A DNA stretch of 35,409 nt from UBA3064 sp016868095 (GTDB lineage Bacteria; Pseudomonadota; Gammaproteobacteria; Burkholderiales; Burkholderiaceae_E). The notes under the pieces are model-generated. The model saw only the letters and a program-made list of their open reading frames with translations. It was not told the DNA's origin and ran no database searches. A program made the translations under genes and the position numbers. Each line of letters starts with the position of its first letter. The stretch's first letter is position 1. Below, piece by piece: positions 16,564 through 24,986 of this stretch. The stretch lies in contig JBEDEM010000025.1 in NCBI GenBank assembly GCA_041175665.1, positions 1 to 35,409 on the forward strand, given 5' to 3'.

Positions 16564-16887
16564 ATGAGCGTTAAACATGTGAGTTCCAGCAGTTTTGACG
16601 AAGACGTGATGAAGGCCGAAGGACACGTCCTGGTGGACTTTTGGGCAGAGTGGTGCGGGCCTTGCAAAATGATTGCCCCCATCCTCGACGAAGTTGCCAA
16701 AGACATGGGCGACAAACTGCAAGTTGCAAAACTCAATGTCGATGAACACGGCGAAATCGCGCAACGCTTCGGTATCCGCGGCATTCCAACCTTGATTCTT
16801 TTCAAACAAGGCGAACAGGTCGCGCAACAGGTCGGCGCCGTATCAAAGTCACAACTTGTTCAGTTCTTACAAAAAAATATCGGCTGA
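16564..16887 (+). CDS. trxA: Thioredoxin
   Basis: Cytoplasmic dithiol reductant for ribonucleotide reductase and other enzymes. The 107-aa protein has the active site WCGPC (Cys31, Cys34), the buried Asp in LVDFWAEW, the cis-proline loop GIRGIPTLILF, and normal length. The frame opens earlier at TTG 16534, but ATG 16564 has AGGAG 7 nt upstream and gives the usual start (SVKHVSSSSF). It is divergent from ffs-dnaX. A TATGAT at 16529-16534 is a possible -10 for it, without a clear -35. Confidence 0.97.
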   Translation: MSVKHVSSSSFDEDVMKAEGHVLVDFWAEWCGPCKMIAPILDEVAKDMGDKLQVAKLNVDEHGEIAQRFGIRGIPTLILFKQGEQVAQQVGAVSKSQLVQFLQKNIG

Positions 16888-16895
16888 TGTATAAT
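16866..16895 (+). promoter_or_regulatory. Probable promoter of rpmB-rpmG
   Basis: A perfect TATAAT at 16890-16895 overlaps the trxA stop region. CTTACA at 16866-16871 (four of six matches to TTGACA) is 18 nt upstream. The start point would fall near 16902, giving a leader of about 31 nt before the rpmB ATG. Confidence 0.6.
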
Positions 16896-16932
16896 TGAAG
16901 GCTTTGCAATCTAAGCATTGACCGAGGTTGAT

Positions 16933-17169
16933 ATGGCGCGCGTATGTCAGGTAACTGGAAAAGCTCCGATGGTGGGAAACAATGTTTCTCACGCCAACAA
17001 CAAGACCAAGCGGCGCTTTTTGCCCAACTTGCACTACCGACGCTTTTGGGTTGAGACCGAAAAGCGCTGGGTTAGGCTACGCATCTCCTCTGCTGGTCTT
17101 CGATTGATCGACAAGCAAGGTATTGATGAGGTGCTTAGCGGCATGCGGGCCCGGGGCGAAGCGGTTTAA
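16933..17169 (+). CDS. rpmB: 50S ribosomal protein L28 (bL28)
   Basis: Structural protein of the large subunit. The 78-aa sequence is typical: MARVCQVTGKAPMVGNNVSHA at the start, NKTKRRFLPNLHYRRFWVE, then RLRISSAGLRLIDKQGID. The ATG 16933 has GAGG five bases upstream; an in-frame TTG at 16918 is not needed. It is followed by rpmG after 30 nt, the usual operon. Confidence 0.98.
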   Translation: MARVCQVTGKAPMVGNNVSHANNKTKRRFLPNLHYRRFWVETEKRWVRLRISSAGLRLIDKQGIDEVLSGMRARGEAV

Positions 17170-17199
17170 ATCCGCTTTTCAATATTCAGGAGTTAAATC

Positions 17200-17355
17200 A
17201 TGCGTGAAAAAATCAAGCTTGAATCAAGCGCGGGTACCGGCCACTTCTATACGACCGACAAAAACAAACGCAATACCCCGGGCAAAATGGAAATCAAAAA
17301 GTACGATCCCGTTGCTCGCAAGCACGTGATGTACAAAGAAACCAAGATTAAGTAA
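17200..17355 (+). CDS. rpmG: 50S ribosomal protein L33 (bL33)
   Basis: A 51-aa large-subunit protein: MREKIKLESSAGTGHFYTTDKN, then NTPGKMEIKKYDPVARKHVMYKETKIK. It contains no cysteine, so it is the zinc-free (C-minus) form. AGGAG lies 7 nt upstream of ATG 17200. It is the second gene of the rpmB operon and is too short for a routine 60-codon cutoff. Confidence 0.98.
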   Translation: MREKIKLESSAGTGHFYTTDKNKRNTPGKMEIKKYDPVARKHVMYKETKIK

Positions 17356-17368
17356 TCGTCATTTACGC

Positions 17369-17437
17369 CCTAGCGCGCTCCTAGCGACAAGCCTAGCGCG
17401 CTTTTAGTACAGCGCCTAGCGCGCTTGAAACAAGCGC
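17369..17437. repeat. Three 23-bp tandem units between rpmG and the DUF442 gene
   Basis: CCTAGCGCGCT starts at 17369, 17392 and 17415, exactly 23 bp apart, with more diverged remainders of each unit. AGCGCGCT is self-complementary. The third unit includes the TAG stop and last codons of the minus-strand phosphatase gene. The array fills the convergent intergenic space. It might work as a two-way transcription barrier, but no ordinary T-tract terminator is present. Confidence 0.85.
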
Positions 17438-17868
17438 GTGCAGCGAGTCCCCGTGCGACAAAAAGCTAGCACGGGTTTCGGTAGTGACTCAAGATGTTCG
17501 TGAAAACGATGAGCATCGTCCATCGTCATCTGCGATGAGATAACCGGTTGATAAACATAGTGAAGGCCGACCGCATCTGCGGCCGCTTTCATCTCGGTAT
17601 GACTTGGCTGGCTCGGACCACCCTCACCGTCAGGACGATTATTAATCACACTTGAAAAGCCGGCTTCCCGTATGGCGGCCATATCCTCAGGGCTCAGTTG
17701 TCCTGCGACAGCGAGGCTTGAGTCAAGCGCTGCAAAAAAAGGCAGCTCGATGAACTTATAAGCGCTTGTCGCGTCGGAAGATGACATGGCGGCGTTGGAG
17801 GCGCCGGAGCGAGACTCCGCAGAGGAATCATCGCTGCCAGGATGAGACGCTTGATGCGAGTTAGGCAT
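17416..17868 (-). CDS. DUF442/TIGR01244 family protein-tyrosine-phosphatase-like protein
   Basis: The 150-aa product has the family core LAVAGQLSPEDMAAIREAGF, SVINNRPDGEGGPSQP, GLHYVYQPV, and the phosphatase-type loop LAFCRTGTR with candidate nucleophile Cys137 and Arg142. The family is often linked with sulfide-oxidation genes or fused to beta-lactamase-fold hydrolases; its substrate is unknown. Residues 1-36 are Ser/Ala-rich and lack motifs; Met28 is an alternative start. The C-terminus ends only eight residues after the active loop, inside the 23-bp repeat array, so it may have been shortened by repeat changes. The ATG overlaps the desaturase 3' end by 8 nt, indicating an operon. Confidence 0.8.
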   Translation of the reverse strand: MPNSHQASHPGSDDSSAESRSGASNAAMSSSDATSAYKFIELPFFAALDSSLAVAGQLSPEDMAAIREAGFSSVINNRPDGEGGPSQPSHTEMKAAADAVGLHYVYQPVISSQMTMDDAHRFHEHLESLPKPVLAFCRTGTRCTRLFQAR

Positions 17869-19012
17869 AACTTCTTGCCCTCAAGGAAAGCTCGCGCAAG
17901 GCGCCAACACCGCTTGCCTCGGCGCGGCGACACCAGTCTTCGAATTGTTGTACCAATTGCTCCACGGACAGCGAAGAACGCTCCCAAAGACTGGCAAGTT
18001 CGGCACGCATGCTCGTGAGTGTCTGCAAGGCATCGTCTGCTTTAGCTCGCTTTGCTTCGCGAATCGACCTTGCATAGGCGGACATCATGTCATAACGATT
18101 AGCAATCACCGCTTGTAACGCCCGCGCGTCGATATGTTCACAAGGTAACTGAAACTTGGGACGTTGTGACACGCGACGGACCTTCGCCAGACCAAAAAAA
18201 GCCATGATCTGGATGTACATCCAACCGATATCAAACTCCCACCACTTATAACTCAGCCGGGCTGATGCAGGGAATGTGTGGTGGTTGTTGTGGAGTTCTT
18301 CACCACCGATCAAGATACCCCAAGGTGAAATGTTGCCGCTCTTATCGGAGGAATCGAAGTTGCGATAACCCTTCGCATGGCCGACCCCATTGATGACACC
18401 AGCCGCAAAAAATGGGATCCACCCTGTTTGAATCGCAAACATCGCAAGGCCCATGGCACCGAAAAGCAGCAGGTCAACAAGTAATAAAACATAAACACCA
18501 AGGTAGGAATGCCTTGTGTAGAGCACTCGTTCGATCCAGTCATCGGGGGTGCCGTGACCGTAGCGGTCCATGGTCTCTTGATTGAGTGCCTCGATGCGGT
18601 ATAGCTCCACGCCGCGAAAAAGCACCGTCTCAAGGCCACGCGTGACCGGGCTGTGTGGATCTTCTTCGGTTTCGCACTTGGCATGGTGTTTCCGGTGGAT
18701 CGCCGCCCACTCCTTGGTCACCATACCGGTGTTTAGCCAGAGCCAGAATCTGAAAAAATGTGAAATTAAAGGATGTAAGTCCAATGCCCGATGCGCCTGG
18801 CAGCGGTGCAAGAAAATCGTAACCGCAGCTATGGTGATATGGGTTGTGACCAAGGCCACGATCAGCAAGCCGAGAAGGCTTACTTCAGAAAACCCATAAG
18901 CCACCCAATGCAGCAATGGCCGAAGCCAAGCCTCTAAACCACCAAGATGACTCAACAAACTATCGTTTGCCAGCTGTACTGCAGCCTGCTCTGTTGTTTG
19001 AATCAAGATCAT
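17861..19012 (-). CDS. Membrane acyl-CoA/acyl-lipid delta-9-type fatty acid desaturase
   Basis: Introduces a double bond into acyl chains with a di-iron centre at the membrane. The 383-aa sequence has the three histidine boxes HRCQAH (69-74), HRKHH (106-110) and HNNHH (241-245), plus NGVGHAKGYRNFD before the third box. Hydrophobic segments lie near 35-68, 83-98 and 172-210. A C-terminal tail of about 100 residues beyond the fold is charged and helical and has no motif I recognise. The enzyme would allow oxygen-dependent membrane fluidity adjustment (inference). It is followed by, and overlaps, the DUF442 gene. Confidence 0.9.
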   Translation of the reverse strand: MILIQTTEQAAVQLANDSLLSHLGGLEAWLRPLLHWVAYGFSEVSLLGLLIVALVTTHITIAAVTIFLHRCQAHRALDLHPLISHFFRFWLWLNTGMVTKEWAAIHRKHHAKCETEEDPHSPVTRGLETVLFRGVELYRIEALNQETMDRYGHGTPDDWIERVLYTRHSYLGVYVLLLVDLLLFGAMGLAMFAIQTGWIPFFAAGVINGVGHAKGYRNFDSSDKSGNISPWGILIGGEELHNNHHTFPASARLSYKWWEFDIGWMYIQIMAFFGLAKVRRVSQRPKFQLPCEHIDARALQAVIANRYDMMSAYARSIREAKRAKADDALQTLTSMRAELASLWERSSLSVEQLVQQFEDWCRRAEASGVGALRELSLRARSYA

Positions 19013-19075
19013 GCCTCCCTAGCATTCTGGATCCCTTGTGCATTGTAGGCCCATTTGTCAGGGCAAGAGCAAGCC

Positions 19076-20332
19076 CTAAACGCGGCGTCGCATCCTCGCT
19101 GCAAAAAAGCCATCGCAGCCGTCAATCGAAGGATCGGTCTGCCAGACCATCCCGTGATGTTTACCAGCACGTTCAAGCGCCAACTCACGGCCAAGGCTGA
19201 TGCCCTGCGATTGAAGCACCTGCTTGGGCGACTCCAGTTCAAATTGCTCAGAGGCTTCAAGAAAAGCGAGCACTTGATCTTGGTTTTCCTCGCGCAATAA
19301 GCTGCAGGTCGCATAGACCAGCCATCCGCCGGGACGAACCAGGCGGCTTGCAGCTTGAAGAATCGATGCCTGTTGCACGACTAATCGCTCCAAATCATCT
19401 GCCTTAAAGCGCCACTTCAAATCGGGGTTTCGTCGCAGTGTGCCAAATCCGCTACAGGGTGCGTCGACGAGCACGGCGTCGGCTTTTGACGCTAGCCTCA
19501 ACAACTTGGGATCGACTTCGCTATCAATCGCAAAAGGTTGAACATTACTAAGCCCCGAACGAACAAGTCGCGGCTTTAACCTGGCGAGCCGGGCTGTGTT
19601 GTTGTCGCAAGCGTAGACCTGCCCCGTGTTTCGCATAGCAATGGCCAGGGCTAAGGTCTTACCACCGGCACCAGCACAAAAATCGACCAGGGTTTGGTTG
19701 CGCCGAGGTGCAAGCAAGGCTGCGACAGCCTGGCTTGCAACGTCCTGCACCTCGAGCAGGCCTTTATTGAAGCTTTCGGACTTTTCAAGTGCGGGTTTGC
19801 CTTCAACACGCAAGGCCTGCGCCACATCGGGATGGGGGTGAGCCACAATGGCCTCTTCACGCAAGCTTTCAATCAGATGCGCGCGAGCAACACTTTGATG
19901 CTTGGGGTGCCATGTAGCGATGCGAAGGTCCAAAGCAGCAGGTTCAAGCAATGCTTGAAAGAGCAAATCACTGGCTCCTTGGGCCATCAGGCGCTCGTAG
20001 AGCCATTCAGGTAGCGAGTATTTGATGGGTGCTGGCAGGTGCGACAAATCGCCACAACCGTTACGCATTTCATAAAGCGTCTTTTCGATCAGACTCGCGC
20101 GGTTATTCCACTTTAGGTCTTGCGGCCAGTCCTTGGTTGCGGTCGTAAAGGGCTGTTGATTAAGCCGCCGCCGATGGCGAAGCATGTAAAAACAGGCTTC
20201 GGCGATTTGATGGCGTTGTGAGCGCCCAAGCTGGGGGTTTGCTCGAAAGTGACCACGCAGCACCACATCGGCGGGGGCCTCGAAATGCCCTAGGGCTTCG
20301 AAAATTTTATAAAGTTGATGACGGAGACTCAA
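19076..20332 (-). CDS. RsmB/NOP-family rRNA m5C methyltransferase
   Basis: SAM-dependent RNA cytosine-5 methyltransferase. The 418-aa protein has an N-terminal helical region (1-200), the SAM loop DFCAGAGGKT (217-226), VDAPCSGFGTLRRNPDLKW with Cys293, and YATCSLLREEN with Cys343; the two cysteines are the release and nucleophile residues of the family. It resembles the RsmB branch, but its N-terminal domain is not clearly NusB-like, so I do not assign the exact rRNA site or symbol. The start is a TTG (20332-20330) whose last two bases overlap the purN TGA, indicating coupling to purN. Confidence 0.88.
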   Translation of the reverse strand: MSLRHQLYKIFEALGHFEAPADVVLRGHFRANPQLGRSQRHQIAEACFYMLRHRRRLNQQPFTTATKDWPQDLKWNNRASLIEKTLYEMRNGCGDLSHLPAPIKYSLPEWLYERLMAQGASDLLFQALLEPAALDLRIATWHPKHQSVARAHLIESLREEAIVAHPHPDVAQALRVEGKPALEKSESFNKGLLEVQDVASQAVAALLAPRRNQTLVDFCAGAGGKTLALAIAMRNTGQVYACDNNTARLARLKPRLVRSGLSNVQPFAIDSEVDPKLLRLASKADAVLVDAPCSGFGTLRRNPDLKWRFKADDLERLVVQQASILQAASRLVRPGGWLVYATCSLLREENQDQVLAFLEASEQFELESPKQVLQSQGISLGRELALERAGKHHGMVWQTDPSIDGCDGFFAARMRRRV

Positions 20333-20988
20333 GCTACACCAGACGTTGGGGGAAACAATAAACGGGTGGCCTCGGGGCTTCGATGAAGCCTGCCCAGCGG
20401 GTCAAGCGCGACCAAACCATGGCAAATATCCAGCACGACTTGTGGCAACAGTCGATGCTCGGCATGCAAGACCCGGTCGGCGAGGCTTTGCGCTTCGTCG
20501 CTCTGCAGTACGGGCACAAAAGCCTGCGCAATAATCGGACCGCCATCGAGTTGCTCGTTGACAAAGTGAACAGTTGCGCCATGCACACAAACACCTGCCT
20601 CAAGCGCACGCTGATGCGTTTGAAGCCCTGGAAAGGCCGGGAGCAAAGAGGGGTGTATGTTGATTAATCGCCCTGAAAAGCTTTGAACAAAGCCCTTCGT
20701 CAAAACACGCATAAAGCCGGCGAGCACAACCAAATCGGGTTGAAAGTCACGGACCACTTGAGCTAAGGCCTCGTCATAGGCCTGTCTGCTCTCAAAGTCC
20801 CGATGATCGAGCCAACGAGCCTCGATGCCTTGCGCCTGCGCCCAGTGCAAGCCAGCAGCCTCTGGCCTGTTGCTGATAACTGCAACAATCTCAGCGATCC
20901 CGGTTTCAGCCCGCGCCACCATGCAAAGTCGCTGATGCAAAGCCATCAAATTCGAGCCCCGCCCGGAGATCAGCACGACCACGCGTTT
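20329..20988 (-). CDS. purN: Phosphoribosylglycinamide formyltransferase
   Basis: Transfers the formyl group from 10-formyl-THF to GAR in purine synthesis. The 219-aa protein begins MKRVVVLISGRGSNLMAL and carries the catalytic triad Asn110, His112 (NIHPSLLPAFPG) and Asp148 (LDGGPIIAQ). An upstream in-frame ATG at 21006 lacks a ribosome site, whereas ATG 20988 has GAGG nine bases upstream, so I use 20988. It leads a two-gene unit with the RsmB/NOP methyltransferase and is divergent from ribF. Confidence 0.97.
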   Translation of the reverse strand, partial: KRVVVLISGRGSNLMALHQRLCMVARAETGIAEIVAVISNRPEAAGLHWAQAQGIEARWLDHRDFESRQAYDEALAQVVRDFQPDLVVLAGFMRVLTKGFVQSFSGRLINIHPSLLPAFPGLQTHQRALEAGVCVHGATVHFVNEQLDGGPIIAQAFVPVLQSDEAQSLADRVLHAEHRLLPQVVLDICHGLVALDPLGRLHRSPEATRLLFPPTSGVA

Positions 20989-21042
20989 CATGGACAACAC
21001 CCTCATAAACAGGGGATGGTAACAGCCCGCATCCGCCCATCA

Positions 21043-21071
21043 GTCACCCGAGCTGGCAGCGGTTTTATAAT
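21043..21071 (+). promoter_or_regulatory. Probable promoter of ribF-ileS-lspA-coaBC
   Basis: A perfect TATAAT at 21066-21071 has GTCACC (three of six matches) 17 nt upstream at 21043-21048. The predicted start is near 21078, only about 2 nt before the ribF ATG, so the transcript would be leaderless or nearly so. No Shine-Dalgarno is visible before ribF. Confidence 0.5.
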
Positions 21072-21079
21072 GGGCGGTT

Positions 21080-22060
21080 ATGCAAATCATTCGTCGGCCT
21101 ATTCTCCGAGGCAGCCACAGGCCGCCAGCCACCGCCTTGACCATCGGAAACTTTGATGGCGTACATCTTGGCCACCGCGCTTTGCTGAAGGCTGTTGCTG
21201 CGCGCGCCCACCAGGACAAGATGCTAGCGAGCCTGATGACCTTTTGGCCGCATCCGAAGCAGTACTTCGCAAAGGCAAGCAGCCATGTCCCGGCAAGAAT
21301 ATGCAGCCGTCGTGATCAGTGGCAGGCGATTGCCGCTTGCGGTATCGACCAACTCTTTGCACTAAGCTTCGATCGCCAACTTGCCGAATGCTCCGCTGAG
21401 CAGTTCATCGAACAGTATCTCGTTCAATGCATCGGCGTGCGTCATCTTGTAATCGGTGATGATTTCCGTTTCGGTGCCAAACGACGGGGCGATTTTGAGA
21501 TGCTCAGACTTGCCGGAACGCAATACGGCTTCTCAGTTGAGTCGATGCAAAGCGTTCTTCATGAGAAGCAACGCGTGTCGAGTTCGCAAGTAAGAAAAGC
21601 CCTATTTCAAGGGCATTTCGATGAGGTCGAGGCCTTGCTTGGTCGACCCTATGCCATCTCGGGCCATGTCATTCACGGACGAAAACTCGGGCGCGAACTC
21701 GGCTTTCCCACCTTGAATATACGCATCGACGATAAACAATCACCACTCCACGGGATTTTTGTTGTCGAGGTTTGCGGATTGGGAGCCGTCGATCAAAAAC
21801 CCCTAGCCGCGGTTGCCAGTTTAGGCACAAGGCCCGCCGTCGAACAGGATGGACGCTTTCTGCTTGAGGTCCACCTACTGGACTGGTCGGGCCAGGCATA
21901 CGGAAAGGTGGTCAAGGTCACTTTCCGCCAAAAACTTCGTGATGAAGCACACTACGATAGTCTTGAGGCCCTCAAAGAGCAGATCGCCCGCGATTGTTCC
22001 CAAGCCCGAGCCTATTTCACTAAACGCCAAGAAGGCTCGAGTTATGTCGAACAACGCTGA
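21080..22060 (+). CDS. ribF: Bifunctional riboflavin kinase/FAD synthetase
   Basis: Makes FMN and then FAD from riboflavin. The 326-aa protein has the N-terminal nucleotidyltransferase motif TIGNFDGVHLGH (21-32), GDDFRFGAKRRGD, VSSSQVRKAL, and the C-terminal flavokinase motif GRELGFPTLNI (about 204-214). Length is normal. The 3' end overlaps ileS by 17 nt in another frame. The order ribF-ileS-lspA is common in proteobacteria. Confidence 0.97.
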   Translation: MQIIRRPILRGSHRPPATALTIGNFDGVHLGHRALLKAVAARAHQDKMLASLMTFWPHPKQYFAKASSHVPARICSRRDQWQAIAACGIDQLFALSFDRQLAECSAEQFIEQYLVQCIGVRHLVIGDDFRFGAKRRGDFEMLRLAGTQYGFSVESMQSVLHEKQRVSSSQVRKALFQGHFDEVEALLGRPYAISGHVIHGRKLGRELGFPTLNIRIDDKQSPLHGIFVVEVCGLGAVDQKPLAAVASLGTRPAVEQDGRFLLEVHLLDWSGQAYGKVVKVTFRQKLRDEAHYDSLEALKEQIARDCSQARAYFTKRQEGSSYVEQR

Positions 22061-24920
22061 GAGTGCCTACCGCAAAACACTCAACCTCCCCGATACCGCA
22101 TTTCCCATGCGCGGCGACCTCGCCAAGCGCGAGCCGCTGTGGGTGAAGTCCTGGCAGGACAAGGGGATTTACCAGCGATTAAGGGCGCAATCCAGAGGCC
22201 GACCCATCTGGGTCTTGCACGATGGCCCGCCCTATGCAAACGGTGATATTCATATCGGCCATGCGGTCAACAAGATCTTGAAGGACATGATCGTAAAGAG
22301 CCGGCAGATGGCAGGCTTTGATGCGCGCTATGTACCCGGATGGGACTGCCACGGCATGCCCATCGAAATTCAAATCGAAAAGCAATTTGGCAAACGCCTG
22401 GCAGCCGATGAGGTTCAGTCTAAATCGCGCGCCTATGCAAGCGAACAAATAGAACGTCAGAAGAAAGACTTCATCCGGCTTGGCGTGCTTGGCGAGTGGG
22501 AAAAGCCCTATACCACGATGAATGCGGCAAACGAAGCTGACGAGTTAAGAGCCTTGGGCAAGATGCTCGAACTTGGCTTTTTATATCGAGGCTTAAAGCC
22601 CGTGAACTGGTGTTTTGACTGCGGATCGGCGCTCGCCGAAGCCGAAGTTGAATACGCTGACAAAGAGGATTTAGCAGTTGATGTGGGATTTCCCGCAGCA
22701 GAACCAGAAAAACTAGCCAAAGCTTTTGGCCTCAGTGCACTTCCCCTTGGTAGTTGCTATGCAGTGATCTGGACCACAACCCCCTGGACCCTGCCCGCCA
22801 ACCAGGCCTTAAACCTTCATCCCGAGCTTGACTATGATTTGGTTCAGATCGAAGACGAAGGTCGAGCGGGCTCATTGGTATTGGCAAGTGAGCGGGTGGC
22901 ATACTGCCTTGAGCGCTGGGGCCTGAGCGGTAAAAGCATCGCTCAATGCAAAGGCGCAGCGCTTGAAGGCATTGCCTTCAGACATCCCTTTGCAGGACGC
23001 TTATCGCCTGTTTTTCTTGGCGAATACGTCACCACTGAAACTGGTACAGGGCTTGTCCACTCCTCGCCTGCCTATGGTGTTGAAGACTTTGAATCGTGCA
23101 AACGCTATGGCATGCGTGATGAAGACATGCTGCAATTAGTGCGCGGCGATGGCACTTATGTCGATAACTTTGAAAATCAGAACGGATTTGGCGAGGACCG
23201 CTGCGCCTTGGGCGAAAACATCGGCGGACTCTCGATTTGGAAAGCCAACCCAAAAATTGTTGAATTGATCGAATCTCAGGGTTCACTATTTAAAGTTGAA
23301 CGTTTTAAACATAGTTACATGCATTGCTGGCGACACAAAACACCCGTGATTTATCGCGCCTCATCGCAATGGTTCGCCTCGATGGACAACATGCCACATC
23401 GAGGTGGCGAGAGCTTGCGCCAGACAGCACTTCGGGCGATTGAGGCGACTGCTTTTTATCCAAGTTGGGGTAAGGCCAGGCTACACGGCATGATCGCCAA
23501 CCGCCCCGATTGGACCTTATCGCGCCAGCGTAACTGGGGCGTGCCGATGGCTTTTTTCCTTCATCGAGACACTGGCGCGCTTCACCCCGATACGGCCAAT
23601 CTTCTCGAAGCCGTTGCCAAACGTATTGAAAAAGAAGGCATTGAGGCTTGGCAGCGGCTCGACCCCGCTGAACTGCTTGGTGATGATGCTAAACATTACA
23701 TCAAAAATCCCGATACGCTCGATGTCTGGTTTGATTCAGGCACAACCCATCAGACGGTATTAAGAGGCTCGCATCGCGACGAATCGGCCTTTCCTGCTGA
23801 TATGTATCTTGAGGGTTCCGATCAGCACCGTGGCTGGTTTCATTCATCGCTACTCACCTCTTGCATGCTTAATCAGCAGGCCCCCTATAAGGCCTTGCTT
23901 ACCCACGGCTTTGTGGTGGACGGCCAGGGAAGAAAAATGTCCAAGTCCTTGGGCAATGTCATCGTTCCACAAAAAGTATCGGATAGCCTGGGTGCAGAGA
24001 TCTTGCGGTTATGGGTTGCAAGTACGGACTATTCAGGCGAGCTGTCGCTCTCGGATGAAATTTTAAAACGGGTGGTTGAATCCTATCGACGCATAAGAAA
24101 TACCTTGCGCTTTTTATTAGCCAATCTCTCGGACTTCAATCCAAGTAGCGATGCAGTTCCGGTCAAGGATATGCTCGAAATCGATCGCTGGTCGATTGCG
24201 TTTACCCAGCAATGGTTGCTCCAGATACAAGAACATTTAAACGAATTTGAGTTTCACCCGGTTGTGAGTGGCCTGCAACATTTCGCCTCAGAGGACTTGG
24301 GCGCTTTTTATCTGGACATACTCAAAGATAGACTTTATACCTGTGCGGCATCTTCGCTCGCCAGAAGATCAGCGCAAACTGCACTTTGGCACATTACGAA
24401 TTGCTATCTCAAAGTCATGGCTCCGATTCTTTCCTTCACCGCCGAGGAGGCATGGCCCTTATTTTCAGAAAGCTTATGGCAAGAGGGTGGAGAAACCATT
24501 TTTTCGCAAGTCTTTGGTGGACTGCCAGAAATACCCGATGCCAGTGCCTTGCTTGCCAAGTGGTCACATATCAGACAGGCGCGCAGCGAGGTGATGAAAG
24601 CGCTTGAGCATCAGCGCAGCCAATCGTTGATTGGTTCCTCACTGCAAGCAGACATCGAGATCAGCGCTTCAGAAGCGATGTTCGATGCGCTCGGCTCGCT
24701 CGGTGCCGATCTGAAATTTGTCACGATGACGTCGTCGGTCATCTTAAGCCGCCAGGATGCTGCGGGCATAAGCGTGAAGGTCATCCCGAGCCAGCACATC
24801 AAATGTGAGCGCTGCTGGCACTACCATCCGAGCGTTGGCACGCTTGCCAATCATCCTGGACTTTGTGAACGCTGTGATAGCAATTTACACGGTCATGGCG
24901 AAACCCGAAGCTTTGCCTGA
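22044..24920 (+). CDS. ileS: Isoleucyl-tRNA synthetase
   Basis: Charges tRNA-Ile; class Ia synthetase with editing domain. The 958-aa protein starts at ATG 22044, inside the ribF end, with AAGG eight bases upstream. The frame is open earlier, but those residues are ribF shadow. It has HIGH at 70-73 (NGDIHIGHAV), editing-domain blocks TTTPWTLPANQAL and GTGLVHSSPAYGVED, KMSKS at 631-635, and a C-terminal zinc site Cys921, Cys924, Cys941, Cys944. The TGA stop is in the same frame as lspA, with no stop in the 66 nt between them. Confidence 0.97.
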   Translation: MSNNAESAYRKTLNLPDTAFPMRGDLAKREPLWVKSWQDKGIYQRLRAQSRGRPIWVLHDGPPYANGDIHIGHAVNKILKDMIVKSRQMAGFDARYVPGWDCHGMPIEIQIEKQFGKRLAADEVQSKSRAYASEQIERQKKDFIRLGVLGEWEKPYTTMNAANEADELRALGKMLELGFLYRGLKPVNWCFDCGSALAEAEVEYADKEDLAVDVGFPAAEPEKLAKAFGLSALPLGSCYAVIWTTTPWTLPANQALNLHPELDYDLVQIEDEGRAGSLVLASERVAYCLERWGLSGKSIAQCKGAALEGIAFRHPFAGRLSPVFLGEYVTTETGTGLVHSSPAYGVEDFESCKRYGMRDEDMLQLVRGDGTYVDNFENQNGFGEDRCALGENIGGLSIWKANPKIVELIESQGSLFKVERFKHSYMHCWRHKTPVIYRASSQWFASMDNMPHRGGESLRQTALRAIEATAFYPSWGKARLHGMIANRPDWTLSRQRNWGVPMAFFLHRDTGALHPDTANLLEAVAKRIEKEGIEAWQRLDPAELLGDDAKHYIKNPDTLDVWFDSGTTHQTVLRGSHRDESAFPADMYLEGSDQHRGWFHSSLLTSCMLNQQAPYKALLTHGFVVDGQGRKMSKSLGNVIVPQKVSDSLGAEILRLWVASTDYSGELSLSDEILKRVVESYRRIRNTLRFLLANLSDFNPSSDAVPVKDMLEIDRWSIAFTQQWLLQIQEHLNEFEFHPVVSGLQHFASEDLGAFYLDILKDRLYTCAASSLARRSAQTALWHITNCYLKVMAPILSFTAEEAWPLFSESLWQEGGETIFSQVFGGLPEIPDASALLAKWSHIRQARSEVMKALEHQRSQSLIGSSLQADIEISASEAMFDALGSLGADLKFVTMTSSVILSRQDAAGISVKVIPSQHIKCERCWHYHPSVGTLANHPGLCERCDSNLHGHGETRSFA

Positions 24921-24923
24921 GAT

Positions 24924-24977
24924 GAACTCGCGGTCGGAGCTGAGCGCGCTATCGATGCCGAGCTTGCGGTCGGAGCT
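24924..24977 (+). repeat. Repeated ELAVGA-coding segment between ileS and lspA
   Basis: Two 18-nt segments (24924-24941 and 24960-24977) differ at two positions and both read GA[AG]CT[CT]GCGGTCGGAGCT, 36 nt apart. In the common frame of ileS and lspA both encode ELAVGA. The segment follows the ileS stop directly and leads to the lspA GTG. Confidence 0.8.
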
Positions 24978-24986
24978 GGGCCTCTT

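Noticed and set aside
17369..17437. CRISPR array
   Set aside because: The repeat core is 11 bp with a 23-bp period and only three units, with no cas genes; it is a simple tandem repeat.
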